Source: Cyathus striatus
Lineage: Eukaryota; Basidiomycota; Agaricomycetes; Agaricales; Nidulariaceae
Length of the DNA: 64,000 nt
Direction: 5' to 3'
Assembly: GCA_025738555.1 (NCBI GenBank)
Contig: JAOVFP010000005.1
Coordinates: 1,736,001 to 1,800,000 of the forward strand
Under the pieces are notes generated by a model, which did no database searches, was not told where the DNA came from, and saw only the letters and a program-made list of their open reading frames with translations. Both the position numbers and the translations under genes were made by a program. Positions 12,923-26,354 of the stretch are shown piece by piece; positions within the stretch are counted from its first letter, which is position 1, and the number at the start of each line of letters is the position of its first letter.

Positions 12923-15900
12923 ATGCCTATGAGCAGCCCACTGTCGTCCCCATCATTTAAGAGTCTATATTCTCCTCTACCAAGTCTAACCTCACCTGGC
13001 TCACCTCTTCCCCTGCTCTCACCAAGCTCTCCAAGGCGATCAGTTCAAATTGCTGGTAAGTAAGGAAGATCTTGGTCTGCTCATATCATATACTTACTTT
13101 TGTTGGCATGGTAGGGATTACGGTGATACGAAATAAGCTAGAGAAGGGGACACTATCCATTCACGTCGTTCTTAATGGTCAATGCATCCTCAAGCTACCT
13201 TTCCCCTATGATTTTGACGTGGAAAACTTGGAGTTGCCTTTACGATGGCCTATAGAACCATACTTGTAAGCGCACTTCTCTCTATACGAACCGTTTCGTT
13301 ATAACATTTCGCAGGCCACTACAAGAAGGCTCGCATCTCGTGATCAAGTTCTGTAGACGAAGAATCCGGTTCAAGATTCTCGCGAAGGCTTCGTTCATAC
13401 TCACCAATATTGACGACCTCAACTTAACCAGTGGATCTGAGCAGTTCCAAGGTATGTATATGTCCTTGTAATATCTGCTATCATCGATACTAATCAACGA
13501 TACAGGGGTTCAGATAAATAATGATCCTGTCATCATATTACATGTTCTAACGGTAATAATAATGCTAGCTACAGTATTGGATGAACAGCTAACGTGCATT
13601 CTACAGGAACCTGATCTTGAACGAATGCTTGACGATGCAGTGAGGAAGGCAGGAGAGTTAGAGAGTGTACTGGACCACCTGGGGAAGGCGAAGAAGTTCC
13701 TAAAGACTGTAATCGATCTCAGCGTTGCGATTAGCGAGGTAAGCACTAAATCAATTACTCCTTTCTCCACCTTCGACCATCCCCTGACAATACGTAGCTC
13801 AATCCAGCTGCTAAAGCTATTCTCGCATGCGTGAGCGTGATTTACGATGTACGTTCTCCATCCACTACTTCTAGCATACGCTCATTCCGTCTCAGAAACT
13901 GAAAGTCCAAGACGAGACAGACAAACTTATCTTCGAGCTCGCTGAGCGAATGGCTAGGACTCTCAGTTACATAGCTGACGCGGAGCAATTTGCACGTTTA
14001 GCACAACTTCGCAAAGCTATCGCAGGCGTGCAGCCTCTTATACAGGAGGCTACGACATTCATCCTTAAATATACGAGCCGTGGAGAAGGTGTGTAAGAAT
14101 GGGCTTCAAGATTGAGATCTTCTGCACCATACTTATAATTATGCTTCTCGAGGACATGTTCTTAGTGCTATATCTGCACGATCGACGGTAGAAGATCTGT
14201 ATAGACGGTTCGGCATATTCCAACAACAGTTCGATCGTGGCCTTGCAGTGCAATCCGGTGTGACAGTCGAAACGCTGCTCAGCTTAATGGGTAAGTCAAT
14301 CCCATTTTGAAATCAAATAGGAAGTTGATGTACGGAAGGCTCGTTCAAGGATGATCAGTTCCTCGAGCAACTTAGGCCTAGGGGACTTAACAACTCATCT
14401 ACCACGGGAACCTGTATGCACGGAACACGAGAAGACATCTTCGAAGAAGTTGACAACTGGCTAGACGACTTCAAAGCCCCTAACATTCTCTGGATCAAAG
14501 GATTCCCGGGCGTAGGCAAGTCAGCAATCGCATCCACGCTAACTCAGAAACTCCGTGTCTCGAATCGTTTAGGGTCGTCCTACGTCTTCGAGCGCGCAAA
14601 AGTCACCTTGTGTACCCCCAATGCATTATGGCGTAGTGTAGCGTTCGATCTGTCACGGCTTTATCCTGCCGTGCGCAGGGTTGTCATTGAGCGGCTTGAG
14701 GACGAGGATGTGGATGTTAATACTTCGAATGTGCAGACGCTTTTTAGGAATTTGATTGAGGAACCGCTTTTGGAGTGTACGGATATTCCGTTGGGGAGGT
14801 TGCCTGTTGTTATTGTTGATGCGTTGGATGAGTGTGGTGGCCGAGAGGGGAGACAATCACCTCATCGAGAAGGGCTTCTTTTCACGCTCCAGCGCTGGGT
14901 GCAGCTTTCCAGTCGGTTCAAGCTGATTGTTACGAGCCGTGAAGAAGACGATATCGGACGACAGCTATCTGGTCTTAGTCACTCAATTACCGTATCTTCT
15001 GGACACCACGTTAATATCCAGGCTGTGGATGATATCCGACTTTTCCTGACGGCTAGGTTCGCAAAAGTTACCAAAGACTATTATGATTCTCTCCCGGAAT
15101 CATGGCCAGGAGAGGAAGTGATAGGTTCGATAACGGATCGAGCTGCCGGATTATTTATCTGGGCAAAGACTGTAACCGAATTCGTCGAAGCCGGGGAACC
15201 GAACTCCCAGCTGCGTCAAATCCTCAATGACAGTAATGGATTAGGAGATATGGCAGAACTGTACGCCAAAATCCTCGATATATCGTTTCGACTGCCCAGT
15301 TTCGAAGTCATAGAAGCGTTCAAGGATGTTGTTGGCGCTATTGTTTTAGCAAAGAGGCCGCTATCGAGGAAGGAATGTGTACAATTGCTGTCCCTTGAGC
15401 CGACCATGCTGGATTTCATTCGGAAGGGGCTTGCGTCTGTTATGGATTCTGGGGATATTCTTAGGTTCAGCCATCAGTCGTTCGTCGATTTTCTGCTGGA
15501 TAAAGACAAGTGTCCGGAAATGTTTCAAATGGAGGAGTCCATTCAGCATCGTAAACTTGTCTTGGCTTGTCTTCGCGTTATGAAGAACACGTTGCGATTT
15601 AATATCGCTGGTCTGGAGACATCTTACGTTCGGAATTCGGATATTCCCAATTTGGCTGAGAGTATTGGCCGTCATATTCCTCAAGAGCTGCAGTATTCGT
15701 GCCGCTTTTGGGTTGATCATTTGCAGATGGTTCCCTACGAGTCTTCGATCTGGCAAGAGATTAAGTCTCATTTCTATGACAATCTATTATTTTGGTTTGA
15801 GGTCTTGAGTTTGACAAATGATCTCAACCATGTTGGAGCGTTCGTATCTGCGATAATGGATTGGGGAAAAGTTAGTATTCCTTCTTCTTTCGTAACCTTT

Positions 15901-18179
15901 ACAATAATTTGTCAACATAGGAAGACGAGGATCAAGAGTTCTTTGCTTTCCTGAAGGATTCGCTGAAATTCATTGCTGCGTATGGCGGTGTCATGTCTCA
16001 AAGTGTCCCACACATTTATTTATCTGCTCTTCCATTCGCACCATCCAAATCCCTTGTCGCAAACCGCTACCTTCCAATGTATCCAGGTATACTACAGCTG
16101 GAGTCGGGGAGATTCAGTGATTGGCCAGCTATCCTTTTCGTAATAGAGGCTCACGATGAGACAGTGAACTCTGTTGTTTTCTCCCCTGACGGAAGTCTCA
16201 TTGCTTCTGGATCATCAGACAAGACTATCTCTATTTGGGATGGACAGACAGGAGATTTGATCTCTGGTCCATTTGAAGGCCACGAAGGTTCAGTAAATTC
16301 GGTAATGTTTTCAACAAATGGGAGATGTGTTGCCTCGGGATCCGATGACATGACTATTCGGATATGGCTCACAGACAGCGGATACGAAATTCGACCACCA
16401 CTGGAAGGTCATACGAATGCAGTTACTTGCATCTGTTATTCTTCAGACGACAAACATCTTGTATCAGGTTCTCTCGACAAAACTGTCCGCCTATGGAGTC
16501 TTGATTCAGAAACTCCCAGCAACCGCTCATTTTGTGGACATTCTGGAGGCATTACTTCTGTGGCGTTTTCATTGGATGGACGATATATAGCCTCTGGATC
16601 GTTAGACAGAACCATTCGAATATGGGATCCCACAACTGGTACCTGCATCGCGGGACCGTTCGAGGGACACCGAAGCTGGATAACCTGCGTGCGATTCTCC
16701 CCTGACAACGTGACAATCGCGTCTGCTTCTGACGATGAGACAATTCAATTGTGGAGCATAGCCACCGGAGAAGCCTCGACGGAACCTTTTGAGGGGCATA
16801 CAGATGGTGTAACTTCCATCGCGTTCTCGCGAGATGGAAGCAAAATCGTCTCTGGTTCTCACGATGAAACCCTTCGCGTGTGGGACGTGAATAGCGGTGA
16901 AGTTATAGCAGGTCCATTCATGGGGCATACAAACGGCATTCTTTCTGTTGGATTCTCAAGTGATGACAGACGTCTTTTATCTGGTTCGCGCGATTGGACT
17001 CTCCGTATTTGGGATGCAGAGGCGCATGATGATTCTGCCGTCTCTCACTCTTCGCGAGCTCATACGGATGGAGTAAATGCAGTTGCTTTTTCTCCTGATG
17101 ATAGCAAGCTTGTTTCTGGCTCTGATGACGATACTGTTCGTATTTGGCATTCTGAAAGTGGCTTACCACTTTTACCTCCACTCAAAGGCCATAGTAGCTG
17201 GGTTGATGCGGTAGCATATTCTCCAGATGGGAGATATATAGCTTCTGGCTCAGACGATCAAAATATTTGCATTTGGGATATTACGGGCAACGAGGCAACA
17301 AGCTATTCCGTTCTTCATGGTCACCGATCAGGAATAACTTCCCTTGCGTTCTCGCCCATTGACAATACTCTTGTTTCTGGTTCCTACGACCAAACTATCC
17401 GAATCTGGAATGTAGATCGCGGTGGATTGATTTTGGGGCCTGTTCGCTCACACAACAGTTGGGTTACTTCCGTCTCGTTTTCAGAGGATGGAAAGATGAT
17501 AGGAACTGGCTCGCATGACCGAACGATTAGAATTTTGGATGCCTTAACGGGGAGCAATATGGCGGGTCCTTTTATCGGCCATACAGGGGCTGTAAAGTGT
17601 ATTGCATTCTCCCACGATGGCATATATATAGCATCCGGCTCAGTTGATAGCACTATTCGCGTATTCAACATCGAAACGGGCTCCTGCGTACTCGGACCAC
17701 TTGATGCGCATACAGGAATTGTTGCTTCCTTATGCTTTTCCCTCGACGATCGATACTTAGCATCTGGTAGTGGCGACAGGACTATCAGGATTTGGGAAAT
17801 ACCTTCTGGCCTTATTGCGTTGGGTCCGTTGGAGGGACATGCGGGAACCATACTGTCACTATCCTTTTCTAATGACGGAAGCAAGCTTGTATCAGGCTCA
17901 GAGGACGAAACCATCAGGGTCTGGAATATGGACGATTTGACACAAGAACGTCAAAATAAACAGTCAGTATCGTCATTGATAAGCTTCGATGATAACTGTC
18001 GTTTCCAAAACGGATGGGTTGTCAGTGCTGGATGGGCGCTTTTGTTCTGGGTTCCACCATGGAATCGAAGTGGGTTATGGTGGCCCAGGAACACCACTGT
18101 GATTGCTGAAGTTCCAACAAGAGTCGACTTGCAAAATTTCAAAGGCGGTTCAGTATGGACCCAATGCCGGAGTTCATAG
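12923..18179 (+). CDS. NLR-like NACHT NTPase with 14 WD40 repeats
   Basis: Ten exons (12923-13055, 13115-13265, 13315-13451, 13506-13552, 13607-13738, 13798-13848, 13896-14088, 14153-14290, 14339-15870, 15921-18179) give 1590 aa. The Ser/Pro-rich start is followed by a beta-rich stretch (~45-155) that could be a C2-like domain, then a helical region (~160-330). The NACHT has Walker A GFPGVGKS near 381, Walker B LPVVIVDALDE near 484 and sensor KLIVTSRE. From ~915 to 1540 come 14 WD40 repeats (GH..V..V.FS.DG..I.SGS.D.TIRIW), enough for two seven-bladed propellers. The architecture matches fungal HET-E/HNWD-type signal-transducing ATPases used in nonself recognition and programmed cell death. 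The sensing role is known for the family, not shown here. The start codon choice is moderately certain; the exon frames are strong. Confidence 0.92.
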
Positions 18180-18853
18180 CAAGTTCCTAACATTAGTAAC
18201 TCTTTCCGCCTATGTCGGTGAACTTAGGTGACAAATCCCCACGTTCTGGGGTAATGCCGTAAAGTCAGGGTCTCCAGTAACAATCATGATTGGCAAGTTC
18301 TCGAACTTGAAAACTTTAAACGGTTGAAGTGAAGATTGAAGACAAAATTGTGACTGCTGATGCGCTGAAAACTGATTCTGCGCCGATTATAGAGATTCCG
18401 GGCAATATACACTGTTATACCTTGCCATATATATCACTAATTTGACCAATATGTACTATACGATGTATTCTTGTTAGATGTTCTATTGATGGTTCAGAAT
18501 GCTTATGTGACCCATATGTACGTTATGGTTCTCAATCATCATCAGATTCAATGTGCGTTTAACCTGTTGCTACAATTACTTACACGCATGGGTTTAATGC
18601 CAAGCTCCACTTAGTGAGCCGTTTGGCTAACTCTCGGCTTAATTGCAGGAGCGTTGAGCCGTGAACATATATCTGTGCGAATGGTTGATCAGAATTCGAG
18701 GAGGTAATGAAAATGGCGGCCTGGCCTTTCTAAAAGCATCATTTTCTCAAGGGTCGGGGTATCTTTTCGGAGTGTGATCTGTGAATTTTCACAACGCGTA
18801 TTGAGCACAGATTACGTAGATCGATTTCAATTGTGTATGCAGTAGGCATGCAG
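18180..18853. other. Intergenic, nothing recognised
   Basis: About 670 bp of AT-rich spacer between the NLR stop and the P450 core promoter, with no supported open frame. Confidence 0.5.
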
Positions 18854-18863
18854 TATATATAAA
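18854..18863 (+). promoter_or_regulatory. TATA box of the P450 gene
   Basis: TATATATAAA lies 44 bp before the ATG at 18907, at core-promoter distance and on the right strand. Confidence 0.55.
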
Positions 18864-18906
18864 GGTGGATACTTCTGGAGCTAGGTATGTGCTCATCGCG
18901 CTTACA

Positions 18907-21214
18907 ATGAACTGTTTACTTTACACTGCTCCCTTCTTAGCTCTGGTGCTCTATCGCTTGACTCTATACTTGAGGACCTCTCATTTACCGCCAGGACCTA
19001 TTTCATGGCCTTTCAATGATGTTAGAAAGCGCATATCCAGCTATCCATGGAAGACCTTCCACAATTGGCAGATGCAGTATGGTACTTGAAGTTATAAGTC
19101 TTTTCTTGCTAGTGGCAATCTAAAATTTTCATAGGCGATGTAGTCTCGTTTCGGTTGGGGAAGACATCCGTTATAGGTGTGTGCTATTTTAAGCTCAGGG
19201 AAAGGAGAGATAACGCTGTTACAACAGTTTTAGGAAGCTTGAAAGCTGCCGTAGATTTGCTTGAAAAACGCAGCAGTATATATTCGAGTAGGCCTAGGAG
19301 TATCGTTGCGTTAGTCTCTTCGGATCATTTACTTAATCAAGACATTCATCGATTCGGTTCCTAGAGCGGAAATCCTATCGGGCGGTATGCGTGGTGTCAG
19401 CATGGACTATGGTCAGAGATGGAAGAACTGGAGATCAGTGAGTGGCTTGATAGTCTTCTGTTGTCGGGCCGAGCTGAGGATTGACAAACTTAAGCTTATT
19501 CATGCTGCCATGAGCGTTGAAGCAAGCCAAGGCTACAAACCAATTCAATGTGCGGAGTCCGGGATTTTGATGAAAGACTTGCTACACGAAAAGGACATCA
19601 AGAACTATGCAACGCATTTTCGACGGTAGGATATCATCCTTATTGTTGAATTCGACGTAAATTCATGAAGTACACCACAGTTTCGCGGTTTCAGTTGTTT
19701 TCTGTATTGGATATGGACGTCGAGTGGAATCATTAAAGGAAGAGATAGTTATTGAAAGCCAAAGAATTGACGAATGTTAGTAATTTCTCCTCACAGCACT
19801 ATGATTTTCATTAATCTGACTCCTTGAAGATTTTTCCAAGGTCAAGTATGAAACGTTTTACTTCTTTAAATCTACTACGTTCTGAGCAGCTCCGATTGCA
19901 GTGTACCTGGACGTTATCTTGTCGATTCTTGGCCATTTTTACTTCGCCTTCCGGTGAGTGCGACAATTAAATTATTCTTATAGTTTTCCTGACTCATCAT
20001 TTCTGTGAGTAGAAGAAGTTACAATGGTTCCGACATGAAGCCGAACAGCAACGCGAGAGGGACACTCGAATGTACCTAAAACTTTTGGCCGAAGTAAAGC
20101 AAAGGATTAACCTTGGAATGGCGCAACATTCAATGGCTACCAAGGCTTTCCAAAAACAAGCAGAATTTGGTCTCAATGAAATCGAAACTGCCTATGCGCT
20201 TTCTGCTCCATTTGCAGCGGGAGTAGCCACTGTACGTTTCTCTCTCTTCATATATGAATAGATCCTAAATTGCCCAATAGACATTAGCTTCATTTGAGAT
20301 ATTTACTCGTGAGTCGCTTCATTAAATACCCGAGAAATGCAAAACCTAACCTTAAAACATGAAGTTGCAATGCTGTTGTACCCTTCGGTTATGCATAAAA
20401 TTCAAGCTGAGCTGGACGAAGTCGTTGGTCGCGAAAGACTTCCATCATTCGAAGACCGAAAACGTTTACCTTATATCGAATCGGTAATAAAGGAAACGGT
20501 CCGGTAAATATTAAAATGTCTACTCTGAAATGAAACCTATTCACTAATAGAGTACTGCGCTTCTTTGTTTAGATGGAAACCCATTGCACCTTTGGGTATA
20601 CCTCATAAAGTAACCGCAGATGATGCTTATGAGGGCATGTATATTCCGAAGGGAAGCACAATATATGCTAACTTATAGTAAGTATTTTTATTTTACCTTT
20701 CTTTACCAATGCTGAAGTACATATGTCAAGCTCCATAACGCAGGACGATGAGGTAAGATGAAACCTACTAGTTGATAAGTTGTGTTATTGATGCATAACA
20801 GATGTTCCCGGATCCAAATATGTTTAAACCTGAACGATTTTTGAACAACAACGACCCTCGGTTTGTGAATTATACACTTAGTTTCGGATTTGGACGTAGG
20901 TTTTGCCCAGGAATGCATATAGCATATCAGAGTCTGTTTATTCTGGTGTCAAGGTATGAGCTTAATAATTATGATTTCCTTCATATGTTTAACATGGAAG
21001 GATGTATTCTAGAGTGTTGTGGGCATTTGATATTGTACCAATTACCGACAACTCAGGAAAGCCAAAAATCCCATCGCCAGATAACCTCACAAGTGGATTA
21101 GTGGCACGACCAAAAGAGTTACAGTATCACCTAATTCGTCGCCACGATAATTGTGACTCTGTTATTCTATCAGAGGCAGAGGTCGCCGAACTTGAAGCCA
21201 AATCATGGAGTTAA
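18907..21214 (+). CDS. Cytochrome P450 monooxygenase
   Basis: Fifteen exons: 18907-19081, 19135-19176, 19228-19309, 19365-19437, 19495-19625, 19681-19775, 19830-19845, 19890-19953, 20013-20231, 20281-20308, 20365-20503, 20573-20677, 20731-20752, 20802-20953, 21013-21214. They give 514 aa, normal for a microsomal P450. An N-terminal membrane anchor (LLYTAPFLALVLYRLTLYL) is followed by the proline hinge LPPGP, the K-helix ExxR as ETVR near 352, FPDPNMFKPERF, and the heme loop FGFGRRFCPG with Cys ~432. The I-helix motif reads AGVATT near 295, so the acidic residue normally before the conserved Thr is Ala. Exons of 16, 22 and 28 nt are needed, and the junctions restore family sequence (YFSKVNSDCSVPGRYLVDSW). 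The similarity is to fungal biosynthetic P450s; the substrate is unknown. Confidence 0.9.
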
Positions 21215-24200
21215 ACCATGGTAAGTGGATATGGTGGAAACGGTATCATCTTCTGAGAGTGTTTCGGTTACTAAACCTACTGCTGCAGGTTAATAAAAAC
21301 AATGTTTAAAAATAAACAACCTCATTCAAACGACATGAAGTTTTACGTGTTATACCTTCCTAGAGAAGGTTGTTATAAGTGTCTATGGTGCGATAGAAGT
21401 ATACGCCAGCCAGATATTACTCTAGACTTAGAAACGTTCTTTGTAACAGTATTTGTCAAACCAAGTAGATTACGTCGAGCGCGTGAATTCAAATCTTCCC
21501 GGATGGAAAATCCTTCCCCAGCCTTCCCCGCATACTAAAATTCCCATTCTACTTCCCTGAACATCACTTCTCGAATGTCATGATCCACATGTCTTAATTA
21601 CCAGGTCTTAACTATGTTTCAGGGTTGATGACGAAGCACATGAATAATCTTCAGATAAGAGGTGTTATATATATATATCTCGACGATCTTTACGTCTCAA
21701 CGCATGTATGTCAAACTATACATGTGGTTACTGAATGGATATAGTTAGCCACTCGAACTTAGAAGCTAGAAGTCAGAGATAAATCAGCTTCTTCCTATCC
21801 ATTAAGCTTTGCAGTGCTCGAACGGCTTATTATTTGGCAGTGGACGGCATTTCCGGCTTATCGCAAGCTCTCGAGGTCAATTGTTATCGGTAACCATTAT
21901 GGTGGGAGAGAGGCATACGACGAACGGAACGGAACAAGGTCCCACCTGGTATAGCTGGTACTAATGCGTATAAGTAACTGTGATTACGAAGTGTACCAAA
22001 ACTTGCTGTCCACTCACGGCATGAAAGAGAGGCACGTGAAATAACACTTGAAAACTTCAAGTTGAAATTGACAATTTGTAGTATATACTTACCAGTGAGA
22101 GCTCATACAGTGTTGTGTATCGACATTAACTCATTTCATACATGTTATGCATGACATGCGAAGGAGCCTGCAGGTTTGAAAATTAGTATATCCAGCAAAT
22201 GGAAATATCATACACACCCATGAGAAGAAGAAGTCCTTCGCGACATATGCTTGGGGAGCCAATTGATTGTATAAAAATAACTTGCGCATTGCACCCCTAA
22301 CGTCTGAACTGCACTGCCAAGAAACTGAATAAGATAACAGAAGCTGGAATTAACTAGATATCGTAATTCGGTAGAGCAGAAACCCCTCAATCCACATGAG
22401 ACACGATGAGAGTGCGAGTTACTGCTGTAAAACACAGCCTAATATGTGATAGTATCAGACACTTCTATATGACTGAAGCATAGACTAGTACGTGAGTTTC
22501 ACTGATTTTTCCACGAGGCTTATTCCTACCTATCAACTGTCTAACAAAAGAAGACTAAGGAATCGACCATTTCCATCAAACAAGAGCTTAAGTTGACCTT
22601 GGCGGCGACTCACGGGTATAGTGGACATCTATCATCTATGCCTAGCATCTCAACATTTACATAGTTCTGGAGGTATAGATATCTCTTTGCATTTTAAAAT
22701 ACCTGCATTTCGTGACGGCCGATTCTGTGCACTTTCTGGACTTTTGGCTAAGTCTACGCTTGCATAGTTCAGGGGGAACCGGGGCAAGAGCAAAAATGAC
22801 GCTCGCATCTTATCCGGCGGCTAGGTACATAGCACTGGCCCCGACTATTATTGGTAGCAAAGACCCAAGTACATTTCTACATACAAACCATCATACCTCC
22901 CGACACCCCGACGAACGGCCCGTCGAAGATACCGGTTCTGAACTTACTGGAGTTATTGAAGACCGTGGGTAACTGGGCGACGGAAACGGCCGCGTTCGTC
23001 GTTTGTCTAATCGGGGGCCATGGTGAGGACAGAGGCTCCGATGACGAGCTGTGCTGCCCATTGCCTGTGAAATGGCGCACTCCAGGAATGGATTGTTGCG
23101 ACACACAAAGGCAGTATCTTGAGCCGTAATGGAACTTAAATTTGATGCTGATAAAAGCGTACTGTGTAGGCAGAAAGCAGAACTGTAAGGATTAGAATAG
23201 CACGGTGCCGTACATCTTCGGATGGAAAATCTCCGGAGATCTTCAGGTGAGAAAGATTGGACGGCGTCTGCCTTGAGATTGGCAGGAGGGACAGATCATG
23301 ACTTGGCATGGCATGTCAAGATGTATACATAGTAATCTATGAGATTCCTGAGAGAACTAACATTGCGACTCGGAGGAGGCTGTAGACAGCAACTAGAAAG
23401 AGTGTTATTGCTGGCAAATTCAAATGTGCCAACTGAGAGCGGAGTTAACGCTGCTAGGGTGCGAGGTAACTAGTTACCAGTGCGCGTTTAGATGAAACGA
23501 GGCGACGACAAGAGTATCTAGCAATGGGCATTAATATTCTAAGAGCGATTCACAGATGAAAGAAATAGCATACCGATAGCAACGATAGCTGGTAATCGAG
23601 GACCCACCCTTTTACTTATTGAGTTTGACCACTTCTCGAACTTGGGGACCTACTCTCGTCACCAGTTCCAAGTTCAAGCTTTTATTCTTGTTCGTAATCG
23701 TTAGACATATCATGCCCTTAACATCATATGATAAGTTTACGGATGTCAGCGTTGCCTCTTACCCCGGAGTCCTATTACCGATGGCGTTATGATCTGATAT
23801 CTCCAGTGGAATGATTATTTTTGTAATGAATGCCAAATACTAACATACATGCAACGCCACCGGACATCGGTACGTCGGCTAAATTCTGAGTTTGAATTAT
23901 ATTTCAAAATATTACTTCCACAGCAATTTTGTAGTTCGATCAAACTTCAAAGAAGAGAAAATAGAAAAGAAGACATACATATACAAATATGAAATACGAA
24001 ATTGAACGGATGCAGATCAGCTCTGTTTGATCAGCCGAACGCGCAAAGCTGAAAAACGTGGATTTTTGTGATCGGTTGGCATCTTGCGTAGTTTGGGTTA
24101 CATTTAGGTTTGACTCGGCAATCTAATGAACTTGCTTCATCGAATCGCTGGTATAATTAGCAAACAGAACAAAAGACGGTGAAAGCCTTCATCGTCAGAT

Positions 24201-26293
24201 GATTTGTGAGGAATGAGGGTACTTATCGTCTATTGTATATGTACAGACGTTGTTAGTTCTGATGAATTAAATTAAATAGTAACGTAGTACAATATTTTGT
24301 AGCTACCCCGCTTCGGTATCGGTATCAGTATCGGTGTCGGAGATGGTATACACGATCAGGCGATGAGTGGGGATTGCAGCCGAGACAGCTAATCTCTGAG
24401 CCCGCTCAAATCGACAATGCGGAAGAATGTAAAAATCGAACTCAACGTACGTTCAAGTCAGCAGGAGAATACAGTGAAGATGTGACAGCCTACTATTAAA
24501 ATTGAGGTAGCCAAGAAATACAATACAGCGACAAAATAAAATACAGGAAGGTATTTACAGCAGCGGACATGTTTATTACAGGTACAGCTCGTTAAAGTGT
24601 ACCCGGCGGAAGTAAAATCTTGTCTTATCTCTTCCAGGTCCGTGAAATTCCAAAAAAAAAAATAGCGCTAATTTGTTTTACATACAATGGTCGTGCCCTC
24701 CTTGTCGTCATGTGTGATATCAAACTTGACTACAATTGCGTAGACACAATTTGAAGTTAGGGGAGTTCGCACCAAAGTATCTAATGTGTAATGCACCGTG
24801 CTAACCCTAATAACTTAACTCCACGACCTGTGGTAAAACTTATAGGGATAAAAACAACGAAAGAGTCAAAGACCGAAGGCTCTGCACTATGTAATGCACA
24901 CTATGCACTCTAAATGAGGTGACTGTGGAGTTATTTCATTTCCTCGTCTCGTCGAGCATATAGCAGAGAAACTTAGCATTTCCTTCACTACCTACAGTAT
25001 TCAAAAACACACCAGGAACAAAAACTTGTCCCTATAGTCGGCATGGTAAACTACTCCTTACAACCCTTCCACCCCAAGACAGGGGCGCCGATTGTGAAAG
25101 GCGGGGATCGACGTTCGGACACTGCGGTTGATCGTGGCCGTACGCATTTTCCCTTGGCGAGATAGTACAGATTAGGACTGCGCTCTTTGTTTTCCGTTTC
25201 AGTATTTATGCGGATATAGTCAAGCTATATTCTATTCTTAAACACCGTATTTAGATTTCTCAGAGGTCACGCAGCAACAAATTGCCAGTGAATTGAATGA
25301 AGCTTTCCATGTCAGCGGCGTAGTCGGATTATCTGTTATTGGGAACCTATGAACAAGCAGTTAAGCTATGAAGATCATCAGATATAGTGCTGTCATCGAT
25401 GAGGCGGGAGCGCGAAATGGGGAAGAGTAGGTATCGGAATATGCAAATACTCGACTAGTTGCTATACATGGTATCTGGACTCGAATGAGCTGAATAGGGA
25501 ACGGTTACCAGTTCCTCGTTACACCTCGAAGATAATTTCGGAGCGGGTAGCAAAAGGAAACTATCGGTACTTGCTGGCAGCCTTCTATTGAAATACTAAC
25601 GGTCCCGTTAAGCTAAGAAGCACGATGATCAATCCCCTCCAGCATTCCATAGCCTATCTGGCAGTGGCAGTAGCTAGCACGATTTCGTTGAGGAGTGCTG
25701 GGGAGCTAGGTGATAAATATAGTTCATGATCGACCGGCTAGATCATCAGAGGATTTGTATACTACGATAACTACAGTATATGTATGGGAAACGGACAGAG
25801 GCGGAAATTTGTGGCATAGTCTGCCTCATGTATGATATATCCTTCCACACCCGCTCATTCCTGAAAGGCATCCAAGTCACCCTAAAACACCGAAACAACT
25901 TCCTTTTATTCCGACATCTTCCTCCCTGTTCCAATCCCAGAAATAGTCGCTGCAATCACAAGCCTGATGTTTACATCAACGTCCTGCTCTTTCTCACAGA
26001 ATCCTAATCCTGTTTCGTCTTTTCTTTCCCCCCAGCCAACATTTTACATTCCAAGGGAAAATACACTATAAATAATTGCGCATCAGTGACGTTGGTACGA
26101 ATCCAGGCCCAGCGCGGACGAGATAAGATGAGCAGTGTTCGCTTCCGCATCAATCGTGTGTGAGTAAAGTGGCCGGAGGACTAAGTTGCGGTGGGTATAT
26201 AAATTTGTCTCCAGGGTTTTTGAAAAGTGTATCGAGAAATGGCCTCATGAGTCATCGCATCAACTGGAACTGGAACTATAACTCTGTACGCGG

Positions 26294-26354
26294 AAGCTTC
26301 TCCCTCGAAGCGAAGGACGCTATTCCTAGTAGAATTGGTTCGAGGGAGAAGCTT
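26294..26354. repeat. Perfect 16-bp inverted repeat (hairpin potential)
   Basis: AAGCTTCTCCCTCGAA at 26294-26309 is exactly complementary to 26339-26354, with a 29-nt loop. It is not followed by a T-run and lies in gene-free DNA. Function unknown. Confidence 0.6.

Noticed and set aside
19776..20012. Apparent frameshift in the P450 middle exons
   Set aside because: Using exon 19830-19845 with a donor at 19846 restores frame and the family sequence VPGRYLVDSWPFL, so the gene is intact.
22712..23129. Three overlapping frames of 70-90 codons
   Set aside because: Compete on both strands, no motif, biased composition only; probably chance.
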